From: Vibrio injensis
Lineage (GTDB): Bacteria; Pseudomonadota; Gammaproteobacteria; Enterobacterales; Vibrionaceae
Reading direction: 5' to 3'
Length of the DNA: 64,000 nucleotides
NCBI RefSeq assembly: GCF_001895205.1
Contig: NZ_BDJF01000022.1
Coordinates: 1 to 64,000 of the forward strand
This document shows positions 40,779-53,482 of this stretch, piece after piece. A program made the translations under genes and the position numbers. Position 1 is the first letter of the stretch, and each line of letters starts with the position of its first letter. The notes beneath the pieces were generated by a model, which was given only the letters and a program-made list of their open reading frames with translations, did no database searches and was not told the DNA's origin.

Positions 40779-41879
40779 ATGAAATTTACCATTGAACGTA
40801 GTCACTTTATTAAACCCCTGCAACAGGTCTCCGGTACATTAGGTGGGCGAGCAACATTACCCATTTTAAGTAATTTATTATTAAAAATTGAGAATGACCA
40901 ACTCTCGATCACCGCAACCGACTTAGAAGTAGAGTTAATCAGTCGAGTGACGTTGGAAGGCGATTTTGAAGCCGGTAGTATTACCGTTCCAGCGCGTAAG
41001 TTTTTGGATATCTGCCGTGGTTTACCAGACAGTGCGGTGATTACCGTACTACTTGAAGGGGACCGCATTTCGATTCGCTCTGGTCGTAGCCGTTTTTCTT
41101 TAGCCACCTTACCAGCCAATGATTTCCCAAACATTGAAGACTGGCAGAGCGATATCGATATTACTGTCACCCAAGCTGAATTGCGTGGGCTGATTGAGAA
41201 GACTCAGTTTTCTATGGCCAACCAAGACGTACGTTATTATCTCAATGGTATGCTGTTTGAAATCGATGGGACAACCTTACGTGCCGTAGCGACAGATGGT
41301 CACCGTATGGCTGTCGCTCAAACAACCATCACTCAAGCGTTGGCAAACAAACAAATCATCGTTCCTCGTAAAGGTATTTTAGAGCTCGTAAAATTGCTTG
41401 ATGCGCCAGAACAACCCGTTGTGTTGCAAATTGGTGCCTCCAACCTCCGTGCTGAAGTCAATAATTTTGTCTTCACATCGAAGCTCGTTGATGGCCGTTT
41501 TCCAGATTATCGCCGAGTTTTACCACAAAATACCAATAAAACATTGCTCACCGGCTGTGATGAATTACGTCAAGCTTTCTCACGTGCGGCTATCTTATCC
41601 AATGAAAAATTTCGTGGTGTGCGCGTGAATCTTGCTCAAGGTACGATGCGCATTACCGCTAATAACCCAGAGCAAGAAGAAGCAGAAGAGATGCTCGATG
41701 TGAACTTTAGCGGTGAAGCGATAGAAATTGGTTTTAACGTCAGCTATGTGATTGATGTGCTCAATACCTTACGCTGTGACCAGGTTCGCATCTCAATGTC
41801 AGATGCCAATGCCAGTGCGCTCATCGAAAACGTTGAGGACGACAGTGCTATGTACGTGGTCATGCCTATCCGTCTTTAA
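40779..41879 (+). CDS. dnaN: DNA polymerase III beta sliding clamp
   Basis: DnaN is the ring-shaped dimeric processivity clamp for the replicative polymerase. The 366-residue protein opens with MKFTIERSHFIKPLQQVSG and ends with the conserved MYVVMPIRL. Three clamp domains of about 120 residues each are expected. The length equals that of E. coli DnaN. It lies 68 bases after dnaA and 21 before recF, in the classical dnaA-dnaN-recF-gyrB order. Confidence 0.98.
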   Translation: MKFTIERSHFIKPLQQVSGTLGGRATLPILSNLLLKIENDQLSITATDLEVELISRVTLEGDFEAGSITVPARKFLDICRGLPDSAVITVLLEGDRISIRSGRSRFSLATLPANDFPNIEDWQSDIDITVTQAELRGLIEKTQFSMANQDVRYYLNGMLFEIDGTTLRAVATDGHRMAVAQTTITQALANKQIIVPRKGILELVKLLDAPEQPVVLQIGASNLRAEVNNFVFTSKLVDGRFPDYRRVLPQNTNKTLLTGCDELRQAFSRAAILSNEKFRGVRVNLAQGTMRITANNPEQEEAEEMLDVNFSGEAIEIGFNVSYVIDVLNTLRCDQVRISMSDANASALIENVEDDSAMYVVMPIRL

Positions 41880-41900
41880 TTGACCGATAAAGAACATATC

Positions 41901-42980
41901 ATGCCATTGACTCGCTTAGTCGTTCAGCAATTTCGTAACATTAAAGCCTGTGATATAACCCTGTCATCAGGCTTTAACTTTCTCATTGGGCCCAATGGCA
42001 GCGGTAAAACCAGTGTACTAGAAGCTATCTATTTATTGGGCCATGGTCGCTCATTTAAGAGCTCATTAACTGGAAGAGTGATTCAAAATGAGTGCTCAGA
42101 GCTATTTGTTCATGGCCGTTTTTTGAACTCGGATCAATTTGAGCTACCGATTGGCATTAATAAGCAGCGAGATGGCTCTACAGAGGTTAAAATAGGCGGT
42201 CAATCAGGACAGAAGTTAGCTCAACTGGCACAGGTCTTACCATTACAGTTAATTCATCCGGAAGGATTTGAACTGTTAACCGATGGACCGAAACAACGTC
42301 GAGCCTTTATTGATTGGGGAGTTTTTCATTCTCAACCGGCTTTTTTTGATGCTTGGGGGCGATTTAAACGCTTAAATAAACAACGCAACGCATTACTTAA
42401 AACCGCCAAAAGCTATCGTGAGATCAGCTACTGGGATCAAGAGTTAGCTCAACTTGCCGAGCAGATAGATCAGTGGCGTCAGATCTATGTTGAACAAATG
42501 AAAAAAGTGGCTGAAGCATTGTGTCAAAGCTTCTTACCCGAATTTTCGATAAGCTTAACCTATTATCGAGGTTGGGATAAACAAACGCCTTATAAAGAGA
42601 TATTACAAAACAACTTTGCCCGTGACCAATTGTTAGGTTACACCTTCAGTGGTCCAAACAAAGCGGATTTGAAAATAAAAGTTAATGGGACACCTGTAGA
42701 AGATGTTCTATCTCGCGGCCAGCTTAAGTTGATGGTTTGCGCCCTGCGCGTAGCACAAGGTCAACATTTAACCGAGCTGACCGGGAAGCAATGCATTTAT
42801 CTGATTGATGATTTTGCTTCCGAACTCGATAGCCAACGTCGTCAGCGTCTTGCAGACTGCTTAAAAACGACGGGGGCTCAAGTTTTTGTAAGTTCTATTA
42901 CTGAAAGTCAAGTCACCGACATGATCGAGCCGAATAGCAAGATGTTTCATGTCGAACATGGCACAATAGAGCAAGGATAA
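41901..42980 (+). CDS. recF: DNA replication and repair protein RecF
   Basis: RecF is an SMC-like ATPase that helps load RecA at gaps with RecO and RecR. The 359-residue protein has Walker A GPNGSGKT (30-37), the ABC-type signature LSRGQLKLM and Walker [14 protein letters not shown]. An in-frame TTG at 41880 lies upstream. The ATG at 41901 is chosen by agreement with other RecF proteins. Near the C terminus the bases 42943-42958, encoding MFHVEH, resemble a parS site. It starts 21 bases after dnaN. Confidence 0.96.
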   Translation: MPLTRLVVQQFRNIKACDITLSSGFNFLIGPNGSGKTSVLEAIYLLGHGRSFKSSLTGRVIQNECSELFVHGRFLNSDQFELPIGINKQRDGSTEVKIGGQSGQKLAQLAQVLPLQLIHPEGFELLTDGPKQRRAFIDWGVFHSQPAFFDAWGRFKRLNKQRNALLKTAKSYREISYWDQELAQLAEQIDQWRQIYVEQMKKVAEALCQSFLPEFSISLTYYRGWDKQTPYKEILQNNFARDQLLGYTFSGPNKADLKIKVNGTPVEDVLSRGQLKLMVCALRVAQGQHLTELTGKQCIYLIDDFASELDSQRRQRLADCLKTTGAQVFVSSITESQVTDMIEPNSKMFHVEHGTIEQG

Positions 42981-45416
<2,436 letters not shown>

Positions 45417-45441
45417 TTTTTCATAACATCCTAGTTCTCTA

Positions 45442-45467
45442 ACGCAGTGCTTTGGCACTGCGTTTTT
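45442..45467 (+). terminator. gyrB terminator
   Basis: ACGCAGTGC (45442-45450) and GCACTGCGT (45455-45463) form a 9-bp stem with a TTTG loop. A five-T tract follows, 25 bases past the gyrB stop. Confidence 0.92.
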
Positions 45468-45604
45468 GTTTATATAAACAGCGAAAATAACCATTTTATT
45501 CTCTTATTTCGATAAAACTGGCCTTTAGTCCTAGTATTAATCTTACCTTTACCATTTTCTGTCCTTTACTGCTTAAAAACGCCATTTTCTCTGGCTAACC
45601 GCTT

Positions 45605-45632
45605 TTGCTTTCTTTTTTTAACCCGCTATAGT
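45605..45632 (+). promoter_or_regulatory. Probable promoter of the 45.8-46.4 kb unit
   Basis: TTGCTT (45605-45610) and TATAGT (45627-45632) are 16 bases apart. This would give a leader of about 160 bases that contains the mini-ORF and hairpin. It is moderate support only. Confidence 0.4.
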
Positions 45633-45709
45633 CAACTGACTTCATCGATATAGCCCAATCGCCACTAGCGGTGACAGGGAATCACATAACGTTTGCAGGA
45701 GGAATAGTG

Positions 45710-45727
45710 ATGGCATTTCTGGTTTAG
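45710..45727 (+). CDS. Five-codon leader mini-ORF
   Basis: ATG GCA TTT CTG GTT TAG encodes MAFLV. AGGAGG (45697-45702), a perfect Shine-Dalgarno, sits seven bases upstream; an in-frame GTG precedes the ATG. A 10-bp hairpin begins one base after the stop. The combination suggests a leader translated for regulation, but no pathway specificity is evident from the residues. It could be chance, and conservation across Vibrio species would decide. Confidence 0.45.
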   Translation: MAFLV

Positions 45728-45728
45728 A

Positions 45729-45750
45729 CCGAGAGCAAACTTGCTCTCGG
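45729..45750 (+). promoter_or_regulatory. Leader hairpin after the mini-ORF
   Basis: CCGAGAGCAA (45729-45738) pairs perfectly with TTGCTCTCGG (45741-45750). No U-tract follows, so it is not a simple terminator. It could block or stabilise the downstream ribosome site region. Confidence 0.6.
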
Positions 45751-45796
45751 GAGGCACTTAACGGCTGTCTTGTTATCAGGAGTGAGGAAAATCACT

Positions 45797-46222
45797 ATGC
45801 TTTACCGCTTTTACCGATCATGGTTACAAACGTTGCGTATGTGGTGGTTAACCAGTGGGTTTATCACCTATCAATCCCCTTTGCTACTTATTCAATTGTT
45901 CGAGCGACAAGCTCAACAAAATGTCCCATGCTGCCCGCGAACCACCAGCATTCGTTTAGGTGATACCGTGCACCTATTGGATATAGAAACCAATAGTCCC
46001 TTTAAAATCAAGCTGGTTGCTGATCATCGTTGTGATCATACCGTAGGCTATATTGCGGTCGATTCTTACTTAGGTGCCGCACTGTTTGGTCGAACCGAGC
46101 AAGAAGTCATTGATCTGCTACTGCTCGGCCAACGACGCTCTTTTGTTATCACTCAAGTTACCCGTCAGTCATACCAACCTCAGCGCACATCCGTGCCATG
46201 TGGTTGCTTACTTTGTCAGTAA
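45797..46222 (+). CDS. Protein with GreA/GreB C-terminal-like domain
   Basis: This 141-residue protein is not one I can name. Residues about 50-115 resemble the C-terminal FKBP-like domain of GreA/GreB/Rnk factors, notably the turn YIAVDSYLGAALFG. The coiled-coil N domain that enters the RNA polymerase secondary channel is absent. The N-terminal third is hydrophobic and aromatic. Cysteines occur as PCCPR near 45 and PCGCLLCQ at the end, with HRCDH between, so a metal site is possible. The ATG at 45797 has GAGGA eight bases upstream. A 38-residue basic protein follows 18 bases later. An RNA-polymerase-related role is only an inference. Confidence 0.65.
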   Translation: MLYRFYRSWLQTLRMWWLTSGFITYQSPLLLIQLFERQAQQNVPCCPRTTSIRLGDTVHLLDIETNSPFKIKLVADHRCDHTVGYIAVDSYLGAALFGRTEQEVIDLLLLGQRRSFVITQVTRQSYQPQRTSVPCGCLLCQ

Positions 46223-46240
46223 ATGAAGGAGATCTCACTC

Positions 46241-46357
46241 ATGAGTAAAAAAGACCTGAAAAAACCTCAATTAAGCTTAAAGGAAAAGCGTAAATTGAAA
46301 CAAGAAAAAGCCTCTGAGAACGGAGTAGAAAAAGCACGTAAAAGTCGCGCCAGATAA
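46241..46357 (+). CDS. Small highly basic protein (38 aa)
   Basis: A 38-codon frame starts at the ATG at 46241, ten bases after AAGGAGA. It ends at 46357, shortly before a strong terminator. The product is about one third Lys/Arg (KKDLKKP, LKEKRKLKQEK, KARKSRAR) and is probably a disordered or helical RNA-binding peptide. I do not recognise a family. It lies 18 bases after the GreA-domain-like gene and is surely on the same transcript. Strong signals on both sides make it a likely real gene. Confidence 0.75.
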   Translation: MSKKDLKKPQLSLKEKRKLKQEKASENGVEKARKSRAR

Positions 46358-46384
46358 CCTTTTTCTAACTTATTGATTATCAAG

Positions 46385-46412
46385 AAGCCTAATCACCTGA
46401 TTAGGCTTTTTT
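46385..46412 (+). terminator. Terminator of the small two-gene unit
   Basis: AAGCCTAATCA (46385-46395) and TGATTAGGCTT (46398-46408) form an 11-bp stem followed by a T-tract. It separates the unit from the heat-shock promoter of ibpA. Confidence 0.92.
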
Positions 46413-46431
46413 AAAAAATTGATTTTCTACA

Positions 46432-46460
46432 CTTGAAAGTTCAACCACCGACCTTATATA
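46432..46460 (+). promoter_or_regulatory. Sigma-32-type heat-shock promoter of ibpA
   Basis: CTTGAAA (46432-46438), 13 bases, then CCTTATATA (46452-46460) resembles the RpoH consensus (CTTGAAA and CCCCATNTA). It points to the small heat-shock gene 168 bases downstream. Confidence 0.8.
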
Positions 46461-46549
46461 AAATAGTGAAGAGGATGCCGTAAGGACCTCGACTTGGACT
46501 GGCGTTATGCTCACTGACTGAGGTAAGCCCGTCACTCAATATCAACCTT

Positions 46550-46630
46550 GATGAGCTTAGTTGTTAACAATAAGCTTCATCCTTAACGAAACTCGTTAAG
46601 ACTATTGCTTACTAAGAGGATAGCATTATG
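46550..46630 (+). promoter_or_regulatory. ROSE-type RNA thermometer in the ibpA leader
   Basis: The leader contains successive hairpins. GATGAGCTTA and TAAGCTTCATC (about 46550-46582) form one, and CTTAACGA/TCGTTAAG (46582-46600) a second. In the last, CTATTGCTT (46602-46610) pairs with AGAGGATAG (46615-46623), which includes the Shine-Dalgarno. TTGCT opposite AGGA with one unpaired G is the hallmark of ROSE thermometers, which melt on heat shock to allow translation. Confidence 0.8.
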
Positions 46631-47065
46631 AGAACTGTCGATTTTACTCCTTTATACCGCAACGCGATTGGCTTTGATCGTCTATTGAATATGATGGAAG
46701 CTAACAACAATAAAAATACTCAAGGGGGTTACCCTCCTTATAATATCGAGCAACAAGAAGACAATAAGTACCGTATCACAATGGCGGTCGCTGGCTTCGC
46801 AGAGCAAGAACTCGATATCACTCAACAAGAAAATACCTTAATTGTCCGTGGTGAACGTCAGCCAGAAGAGAGCCGTAATTATATCTATCAAGGCATTGCT
46901 GAACGTAATTTTGAACGAAAATTCCAACTGGCTGATTATGTAAAAGTCATTGGTGCTGGGCTTGAAAACGGTTTGTTGCACATCGACTTAGAACGAGAAA
47001 TACCTCAAGCAATGCAACCACGTAAAATTGCCATCAATAAACCTCATTTATTAGAAAATCAATAA
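46628..47065 (+). CDS. ibpA: Small heat-shock protein, IbpA/Hsp20 family
   Basis: This 145-residue chaperone holds unfolded proteins during heat stress and passes them to DnaK/ClpB. The alpha-crystallin domain spans about 32-125, from [20 protein letters not shown] through the [11 protein letters not shown] strand to [16 protein letters not shown]. The C-terminal extension carries the assembly-type motif RKIAI. Control by a sigma-32-like promoter plus a ROSE-type thermometer matches known ibpA genes. It has its own terminator and lies just left of the predicted oriC. In the Vibrio order I recall, avtA would follow. Confidence 0.95.
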   Translation: MRTVDFTPLYRNAIGFDRLLNMMEANNNKNTQGGYPPYNIEQQEDNKYRITMAVAGFAEQELDITQQENTLIVRGERQPEESRNYIYQGIAERNFERKFQLADYVKVIGAGLENGLLHIDLEREIPQAMQPRKIAINKPHLLENQ

Positions 47066-47091
47066 CTCTGATTTTCGTTCGTAGACATGAT

Positions 47092-47117
47092 AAAAAAGCG
47101 GCTTGGGCCGCTTTTTT
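47092..47117 (+). terminator. ibpA terminator
   Basis: AAAAAAGCGGC (47092-47102) and GCCGCTTTTTT (47107-47117) form an 11-bp stem with a TTGG loop and a built-in T-run, 27 bases after the ibpA stop. Confidence 0.93.
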
Positions 47118-47174
47118 AGTTTCTCCTCATTTATCCTATCGACTCTTATTCATTTTCCCCCTGTTTTTCCATCG

Positions 47175-47440
47175 AACATCTGTGGATAAGTTAATCGTTA
47201 TACGGTGATTAACCGGTAGTTATTATTTAATAAACGAAGATCTTTTTTATGCCTGTGCATAAGTTTATTTTTTGATCCCAGCTAATACGCGATTTGATCA
47301 GTGTCTGAACACATGATCCGATCGCTTACATGATCATGATCTTGTTGATCATTTCCTACTTATCCACAGAGATCCTCTTGCGTAATAATAGATCTAATAA
47401 AAGATCTCTTTATAGATCTTCTTTATATTATTAATTAACA
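47175..47440 (+). other. Predicted chromosomal replication origin (oriC)
   Basis: Between ibpA and mnmG lie three consensus DnaA boxes: TGTGGATAA (47181-47189), TGTGCATAA (47254-47262) and TTATCCACA (47360-47368). About twelve GATC (Dam/SeqA) sites occur in 270 bases. An A/T-rich end at 47385-47435 has repeated AGATCT-type 13-mer motifs (AGATCTCTTTAT, AGATCTTCTTTAT), like the E. coli unwinding region. The position next to mnmG matches E. coli and V. cholerae oriC. It is a prediction from sequence pattern; GC skew and marker frequency would prove it. Confidence 0.88.
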
Positions 47441-47542
47441 CGTAAGCTAAAAAAGTAGAAAAGCGATTTTCTCTGCTTAGGAAAGAAGGTAGAATACGTC
47501 TCTTTTGTTTATCCCTATCTCAATAAATACCTGAGGTCGTTC

Positions 47543-49438
47543 ATGCTTTATCACGAAACATTTGACGTCATTGTGGTTGGTGGCGGTCACGCAGGAACGG
47601 AAGCCGCACTCGCAGCCGCTCGTACAGGACAGCGTACGTTACTTCTGACGCATAATATCGATACTTTAGGCCAGATGTCTTGCAATCCCGCCATTGGTGG
47701 AATAGGTAAAGGTCACTTAGTCAAAGAAGTGGATGCGATGGGTGGTTTAATGGCACAAGCTATTGACCATGCAGGTATTCAATTTAGAACATTAAACGCT
47801 TCTAAAGGCCCAGCAGTTCGAGCTACTCGGGCGCAGGCGGATCGTGCGCTTTATAAAGCTTATGTTCGTCATGCACTAGAAAATACGCCGAATTTAACCT
47901 TATTTCAGCAAGCAGCCGACGACTTGATCGTTGAGCAAGATCATGTGCGTGGTGTGGTCACGCAAATGGGCCTAAAGTTTCATGCCAAATCGGTGGTATT
48001 GACGGTAGGGACTTTCCTTGGTGGTAAGATCCACATAGGATTAGAGAATTTTTCAGGTGGTCGAGCTGGGGATCCTCCGTCGATCGCTTTAGCCCATCGT
48101 TTACGTGAACTGCCATTTCGGGTGGATCGTTTAAAAACGGGCACTCCTCCACGTATTGATGCACGTAGTGTCGATTTTTCTCAGTTAGAAGCACAACACG
48201 GCGATAATCCAACGCCTGTTTTCTCATTTATGGGTAAACGTGAGCAACATCCGCGTCAAATTCCTTGTTTTATTACCCATACCAATGAAAAAACCCATGA
48301 TGTGATTCGCAATAACTTAGATCGCAGTCCGATGTATGCCGGAGTGATCGAAGGGATTGGGCCGCGTTACTGCCCATCCATCGAAGATAAAGTGATGCGT
48401 TTTGCAGACAAAAATAGCCATCAGATTTTTATTGAGCCTGAAGGATTGACGACAACCGAGCTCTATCCTAACGGTATCTCGACCAGTTTGCCGTTTGATG
48501 TTCAAGTGCAAATAGTCCGCTCAATGCAGGGCTTCGAAAATGCGCATATTGTTCGACCTGGCTATGCGATTGAATACGATTTCTTTGATCCACGGGATTT
48601 AAAACAAACTTACGAAACTAAGTTTATCAACGGCTTGTTTTTTGCTGGACAAATTAATGGTACTACCGGTTATGAAGAAGCGGCCGCTCAAGGCTTGATG
48701 GCTGGTTTAAATGCCAGCTTGTACAGTCAAGGCAAAGAAGGTTGGAGTCCGCGCCGTGATCAAGCTTACATGGGCGTATTGATTGATGATCTTTCGACAA
48801 TGGGCACTAAAGAGCCGTATCGTATGTTTACTTCGCGTGCTGAATACCGTTTGTTGCTACGTGAAGATAACGCCGATCTCCGCTTGACAGAAAAAGCTTA
48901 TCAACTTGGGTTAGTTTGCGAACAACGTTGGGCTCGTTTTAATCAAAAAGTCGAGCATATGCAGCAGGAACGCCAGCGTCTAAAAGAGACTTGGATTAAT
49001 CCAACCTCTGCAGATGCTGAGGCGTTGAATGCATTATTGAAAACCCCTATTTCCCGTGAAGCTAACGGAGAAGACTTGTTGCGTCGTCCAGAAATGAGCT
49101 ATCAACAGGTGACGTCTATCGCGACGTTTTCGCCAGCGATTGAAGATAGTGAAGCGGCGGAACAAGTTGAGATTCAAGTTAAATACGAAGGTTATATTCA
49201 GCGTCAGCGAGATGAGATCGAAAAATCACTGCGCTATGAGCACACCAAATTGCCTGCAGATTTAGATTATAAGCAAGTCAAAGGCTTATCGAATGAAGTT
49301 GTACTCAAATTGAACGCAGCGAAGCCTGAAACATTGGGGATTGCATCGCGTATTTCAGGGATAACTCCTGCCGCGATCTCAATTTTATTAGTGCATCTGA
49401 AAAAACAAGGTCTCTTGAAAAAAGGAGAGGCTGCGTAA
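47543..49438 (+). CDS. mnmG: tRNA modification enzyme MnmG (GidA)
   Basis: MnmG is the FAD- and NADH-dependent partner of MnmE in forming cmnm5U at the tRNA wobble base. The 631-residue protein starts with the FAD-binding [10 protein letters not shown] (13-22). It has the catalytic-cysteine segments MSCNPAIGG and [13 protein letters not shown], the [19 protein letters not shown] block and a helical C-terminal tRNA/MnmE-binding domain. The length is typical. It borders the predicted oriC and is translationally coupled to rsmG, whose ATG overlaps its stop by one base. Confidence 0.98.
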   Translation: MLYHETFDVIVVGGGHAGTEAALAAARTGQRTLLLTHNIDTLGQMSCNPAIGGIGKGHLVKEVDAMGGLMAQAIDHAGIQFRTLNASKGPAVRATRAQADRALYKAYVRHALENTPNLTLFQQAADDLIVEQDHVRGVVTQMGLKFHAKSVVLTVGTFLGGKIHIGLENFSGGRAGDPPSIALAHRLRELPFRVDRLKTGTPPRIDARSVDFSQLEAQHGDNPTPVFSFMGKREQHPRQIPCFITHTNEKTHDVIRNNLDRSPMYAGVIEGIGPRYCPSIEDKVMRFADKNSHQIFIEPEGLTTTELYPNGISTSLPFDVQVQIVRSMQGFENAHIVRPGYAIEYDFFDPRDLKQTYETKFINGLFFAGQINGTTGYEEAAAQGLMAGLNASLYSQGKEGWSPRRDQAYMGVLIDDLSTMGTKEPYRMFTSRAEYRLLLREDNADLRLTEKAYQLGLVCEQRWARFNQKVEHMQQERQRLKETWINPTSADAEALNALLKTPISREANGEDLLRRPEMSYQQVTSIATFSPAIEDSEAAEQVEIQVKYEGYIQRQRDEIEKSLRYEHTKLPADLDYKQVKGLSNEVVLKLNAAKPETLGIASRISGITPAAISILLVHLKKQGLLKKGEAA

Positions 49439-50070
49439 TGAACCCATTACGAAGTAAACTCGATGCATTGATTGCACAAACGGATTTGGTCGTTACCGAT
49501 CAGCAGCGTGAGCAACTGGTCGGTTACGTAGAGTTACTCAATAAGTGGAATAAAGCGTATAATCTAACTTCTGTACGCGATCCACAGGAAATGTTGGTTA
49601 AGCATATTCTCGATAGTATTGTGGTCAGCCCATATTTACAGGGGCAACGCTTTATTGATGTCGGGACAGGCCCTGGATTACCCGGTATTCCTCTGGCGAT
49701 CATGAATCCGGATAGAGAGTTTGTTTTACTCGATAGTTTAGGTAAGCGAATCCGCTTTATTAAGCAAGTTTTGCATGAGCTGAGAATCGATAATGTCACC
49801 GCACTGCAAAGTCGAGTAGAAGAGTTTAAGCCAGAGCACGGTTTTGATGGCGTACTCAGTCGTGCCTTTGCTTCCATGTTAGATATGGTAGAGTGGTGTC
49901 ATCACCTACCTTGTGCTAAACAAGGGGTGTTTTTAGCTTTAAAGGGCCAACGTCCGCAAGAGGAGCTAAACTCACTTCCTGAATGGTGCAGTGTGATCGA
50001 CATCAAAGCTTTGAAGGTTCCTGAGTTGGAAGGTGAGCGTCATCTTGTAATCTTATCGCGCAAGGGATAA
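49438..50070 (+). CDS. rsmG: 16S rRNA (guanine-527-N7)-methyltransferase RsmG (GidB)
   Basis: RsmG methylates G527 of 16S rRNA with SAM; its loss gives low-level streptomycin resistance. The 210-residue protein has the SAM-binding loop [14 protein letters not shown] and the following [15 protein letters not shown], plus the [13 protein letters not shown] segment. The length fits E. coli RsmG (207 aa). It overlaps mnmG by one base and precedes parA by 14 bases, the standard mnmG-rsmG-parAB order. Confidence 0.97.
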   Translation: MNPLRSKLDALIAQTDLVVTDQQREQLVGYVELLNKWNKAYNLTSVRDPQEMLVKHILDSIVVSPYLQGQRFIDVGTGPGLPGIPLAIMNPDREFVLLDSLGKRIRFIKQVLHELRIDNVTALQSRVEEFKPEHGFDGVLSRAFASMLDMVEWCHHLPCAKQGVFLALKGQRPQEELNSLPEWCSVIDIKALKVPELEGERHLVILSRKG

Positions 50071-50084
50071 TAGCGAGGCATACC

Positions 50085-50858
50085 GTGGGCAAAATCGTAG
50101 CGATCGCCAACCAGAAAGGTGGCGTAGGTAAAACAACAACGTGCATTAATTTAGCGGCTTCAATGGCAGCTACAAAACGTAAGGTTTTGGTGGTTGATCT
50201 TGACCCGCAAGGCAACGCAACGATGGCCAGTGGCGTGGATAAATACCAAGTCGATGCTACCGCCTATGAATTACTTGTCGAAGAAGCGCCATTTGAACAA
50301 GTGGTATGCAAAAAAACATCGGGTTACTATGACTTGATTGCCGCTAATGGCGATGTCACCGCGGCCGAAATTAAGCTGATGGAAGTATTCGCTCGAGAAG
50401 TGCGTTTAAAAAATGCATTGGCATTAGTTCGCGATAACTATGATTTCATCTTTATTGATTGCCCCCCTTCTTTAAACCTACTTACAATCAATGCGATGGC
50501 TGCCGCCGATTCGGTGTTAGTGCCCATGCAGTGTGAGTATTTTGCGTTAGAAGGGTTAACAGCTCTGATGGATACCATCAGTAAACTTGCCGCTGTAGTT
50601 AATGAGAATCTGAAGATCGAAGGCTTATTACGCACCATGTATGATCCACGTAATCGACTCGCGAATGAAGTCTCTGATCAACTGAAAAAGCATTTTGGTA
50701 ATAAAGTGTACCGTACTGTTATTCCGCGCAACGTTCGGCTTGCTGAAGCGCCCAGTCATGGTAAACCTGCCATGTATTATGATAAGCATTCTGCGGGCTC
50801 TAAGGCTTATCTTGCTTTAGCGGGCGAAATGCTGCGTCGCGAAGAAATCCCTGCATAA
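50085..50858 (+). CDS. parA: Chromosome partitioning ATPase ParA
   Basis: ParA is the nucleoid-bound ATPase that moves the ParB-parS complex during segregation; in Vibrio chromosome I it acts with the HubP pole anchor. The 257-residue protein has the deviant Walker A KGGVGKTT (11-18), LVVDLDPQGNAT and the Walker B FIFIDCPPSL. It starts at a GTG. There is no N-terminal DNA-binding extension, so it is the chromosomal Soj-like type. It lies 22 bases before parB. Confidence 0.96.
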   Translation: MGKIVAIANQKGGVGKTTTCINLAASMAATKRKVLVVDLDPQGNATMASGVDKYQVDATAYELLVEEAPFEQVVCKKTSGYYDLIAANGDVTAAEIKLMEVFAREVRLKNALALVRDNYDFIFIDCPPSLNLLTINAMAAADSVLVPMQCEYFALEGLTALMDTISKLAAVVNENLKIEGLLRTMYDPRNRLANEVSDQLKKHFGNKVYRTVIPRNVRLAEAPSHGKPAMYYDKHSAGSKAYLALAGEMLRREEIPA

Positions 50859-50880
50859 TACCGAAAAGGAACGCTCTGAG

Positions 50881-51774
50881 ATGTCGAAACGTGGTTTAGG
50901 AAAAGGCTTAGACGCTTTACTCGCAACCAGCTCTATGGCGCGAGAAAAGCAACAAACCGCTTCACACAGCCAAGCGATGTCAAGCGATGGCGAGTTAATC
51001 GAGTTATCGATTACCAGTCTGAAACCAGGCATTTATCAGCCTCGTAAAGATATGTCATCTGAAGCACTGGAAGAACTTGCTCTTTCTATCCAGTCGCAAG
51101 GTATTATTCAACCTATCGTGGTGAGGCCACTTGAATTTGGTGGCTTTGAGATCATCGCTGGTGAGCGTCGTTGGCGTGCGGCTAAACAGGCGGGATTAAA
51201 GCAAGTCCCCTGTTTGATCAAACGGGTCGATGATCGTGCCGCGATCGCCATGGCGTTGATCGAAAATATTCAACGTGAAGATCTTAACGCGATCGAAGAA
51301 GCTCAAGCGTTAGAACGGTTACAAGATGAATTTAAGTTAACCCATCAGCAAGTGGCAGATGTGATCGGCAAATCGCGCACCACAGTAAGTAACTTATTGC
51401 GTTTAAATCAGTTGGATGATGCTGTTAAGCGTTTTGTTGAAAGTAAACAACTGGAAATGGGTCATGCTCGCAGTTTACTGGTTTTGCCTATAGAGCAACA
51501 GCAGCCTTGTGCACAAGTGATGGTCGACAAGCAACTAACGGTACGTCAGGCTGAATCTTTAGTTAAACGTTGGTCTAGTGACACTCCTACAGCTCCCGTT
51601 TTACCCGTCTTAGCGACGGAGGTTGAGCAGCAATTATCTGCACTGGCTGAACGGTTACAAAAAAAGATGGCAGTAAAGTTACAAGTCAATGGTAAAGGGC
51701 GTTTAACGATTGATTTTACAAATCAAGAACAATTGATCGAGCTATTGAAACAATTAGATACGATTGCATCATAA
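50881..51774 (+). CDS. parB: Chromosome partitioning protein ParB
   Basis: ParB binds parS and spreads along DNA as a CTP-dependent clamp. The 297-residue protein begins with the ParA-interacting MSKRGLGKGLDALL. It has the CTP-binding GERRWRAAK and ENIQREDLN motifs and a helix-turn-helix region around LTHQQVADVIGKSRTTVSNLLR. A C-terminal dimerisation domain completes it. The length is normal. It follows parA directly. No perfect parS was seen in this window, only a degenerate one in recF. Confidence 0.96.
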   Translation: MSKRGLGKGLDALLATSSMAREKQQTASHSQAMSSDGELIELSITSLKPGIYQPRKDMSSEALEELALSIQSQGIIQPIVVRPLEFGGFEIIAGERRWRAAKQAGLKQVPCLIKRVDDRAAIAMALIENIQREDLNAIEEAQALERLQDEFKLTHQQVADVIGKSRTTVSNLLRLNQLDDAVKRFVESKQLEMGHARSLLVLPIEQQQPCAQVMVDKQLTVRQAESLVKRWSSDTPTAPVLPVLATEVEQQLSALAERLQKKMAVKLQVNGKGRLTIDFTNQEQLIELLKQLDTIAS

Positions 51775-51932
51775 AAATCGGTTATAGAATATATTTTCTG
51801 CGGCTTGGCTCACCCGCTTTCAGTTGAGTTTTTACGATACCTATATATAATTTCGAAGCTTTTTTCACCGAGTTGCAATGTTTTATTAACGTACTGTAAC
51901 TTGGCGAATAATACAGAAAACAGGTGCTTTTG

Positions 51933-53412
<1,480 letters not shown>

Positions 53413-53482
53413 CTTGTCCTTTTTGTGTCACCCAAACGCACAGATGATTGGGTAAACAGAAGCAAAATAAAGGAGAGTTAGT

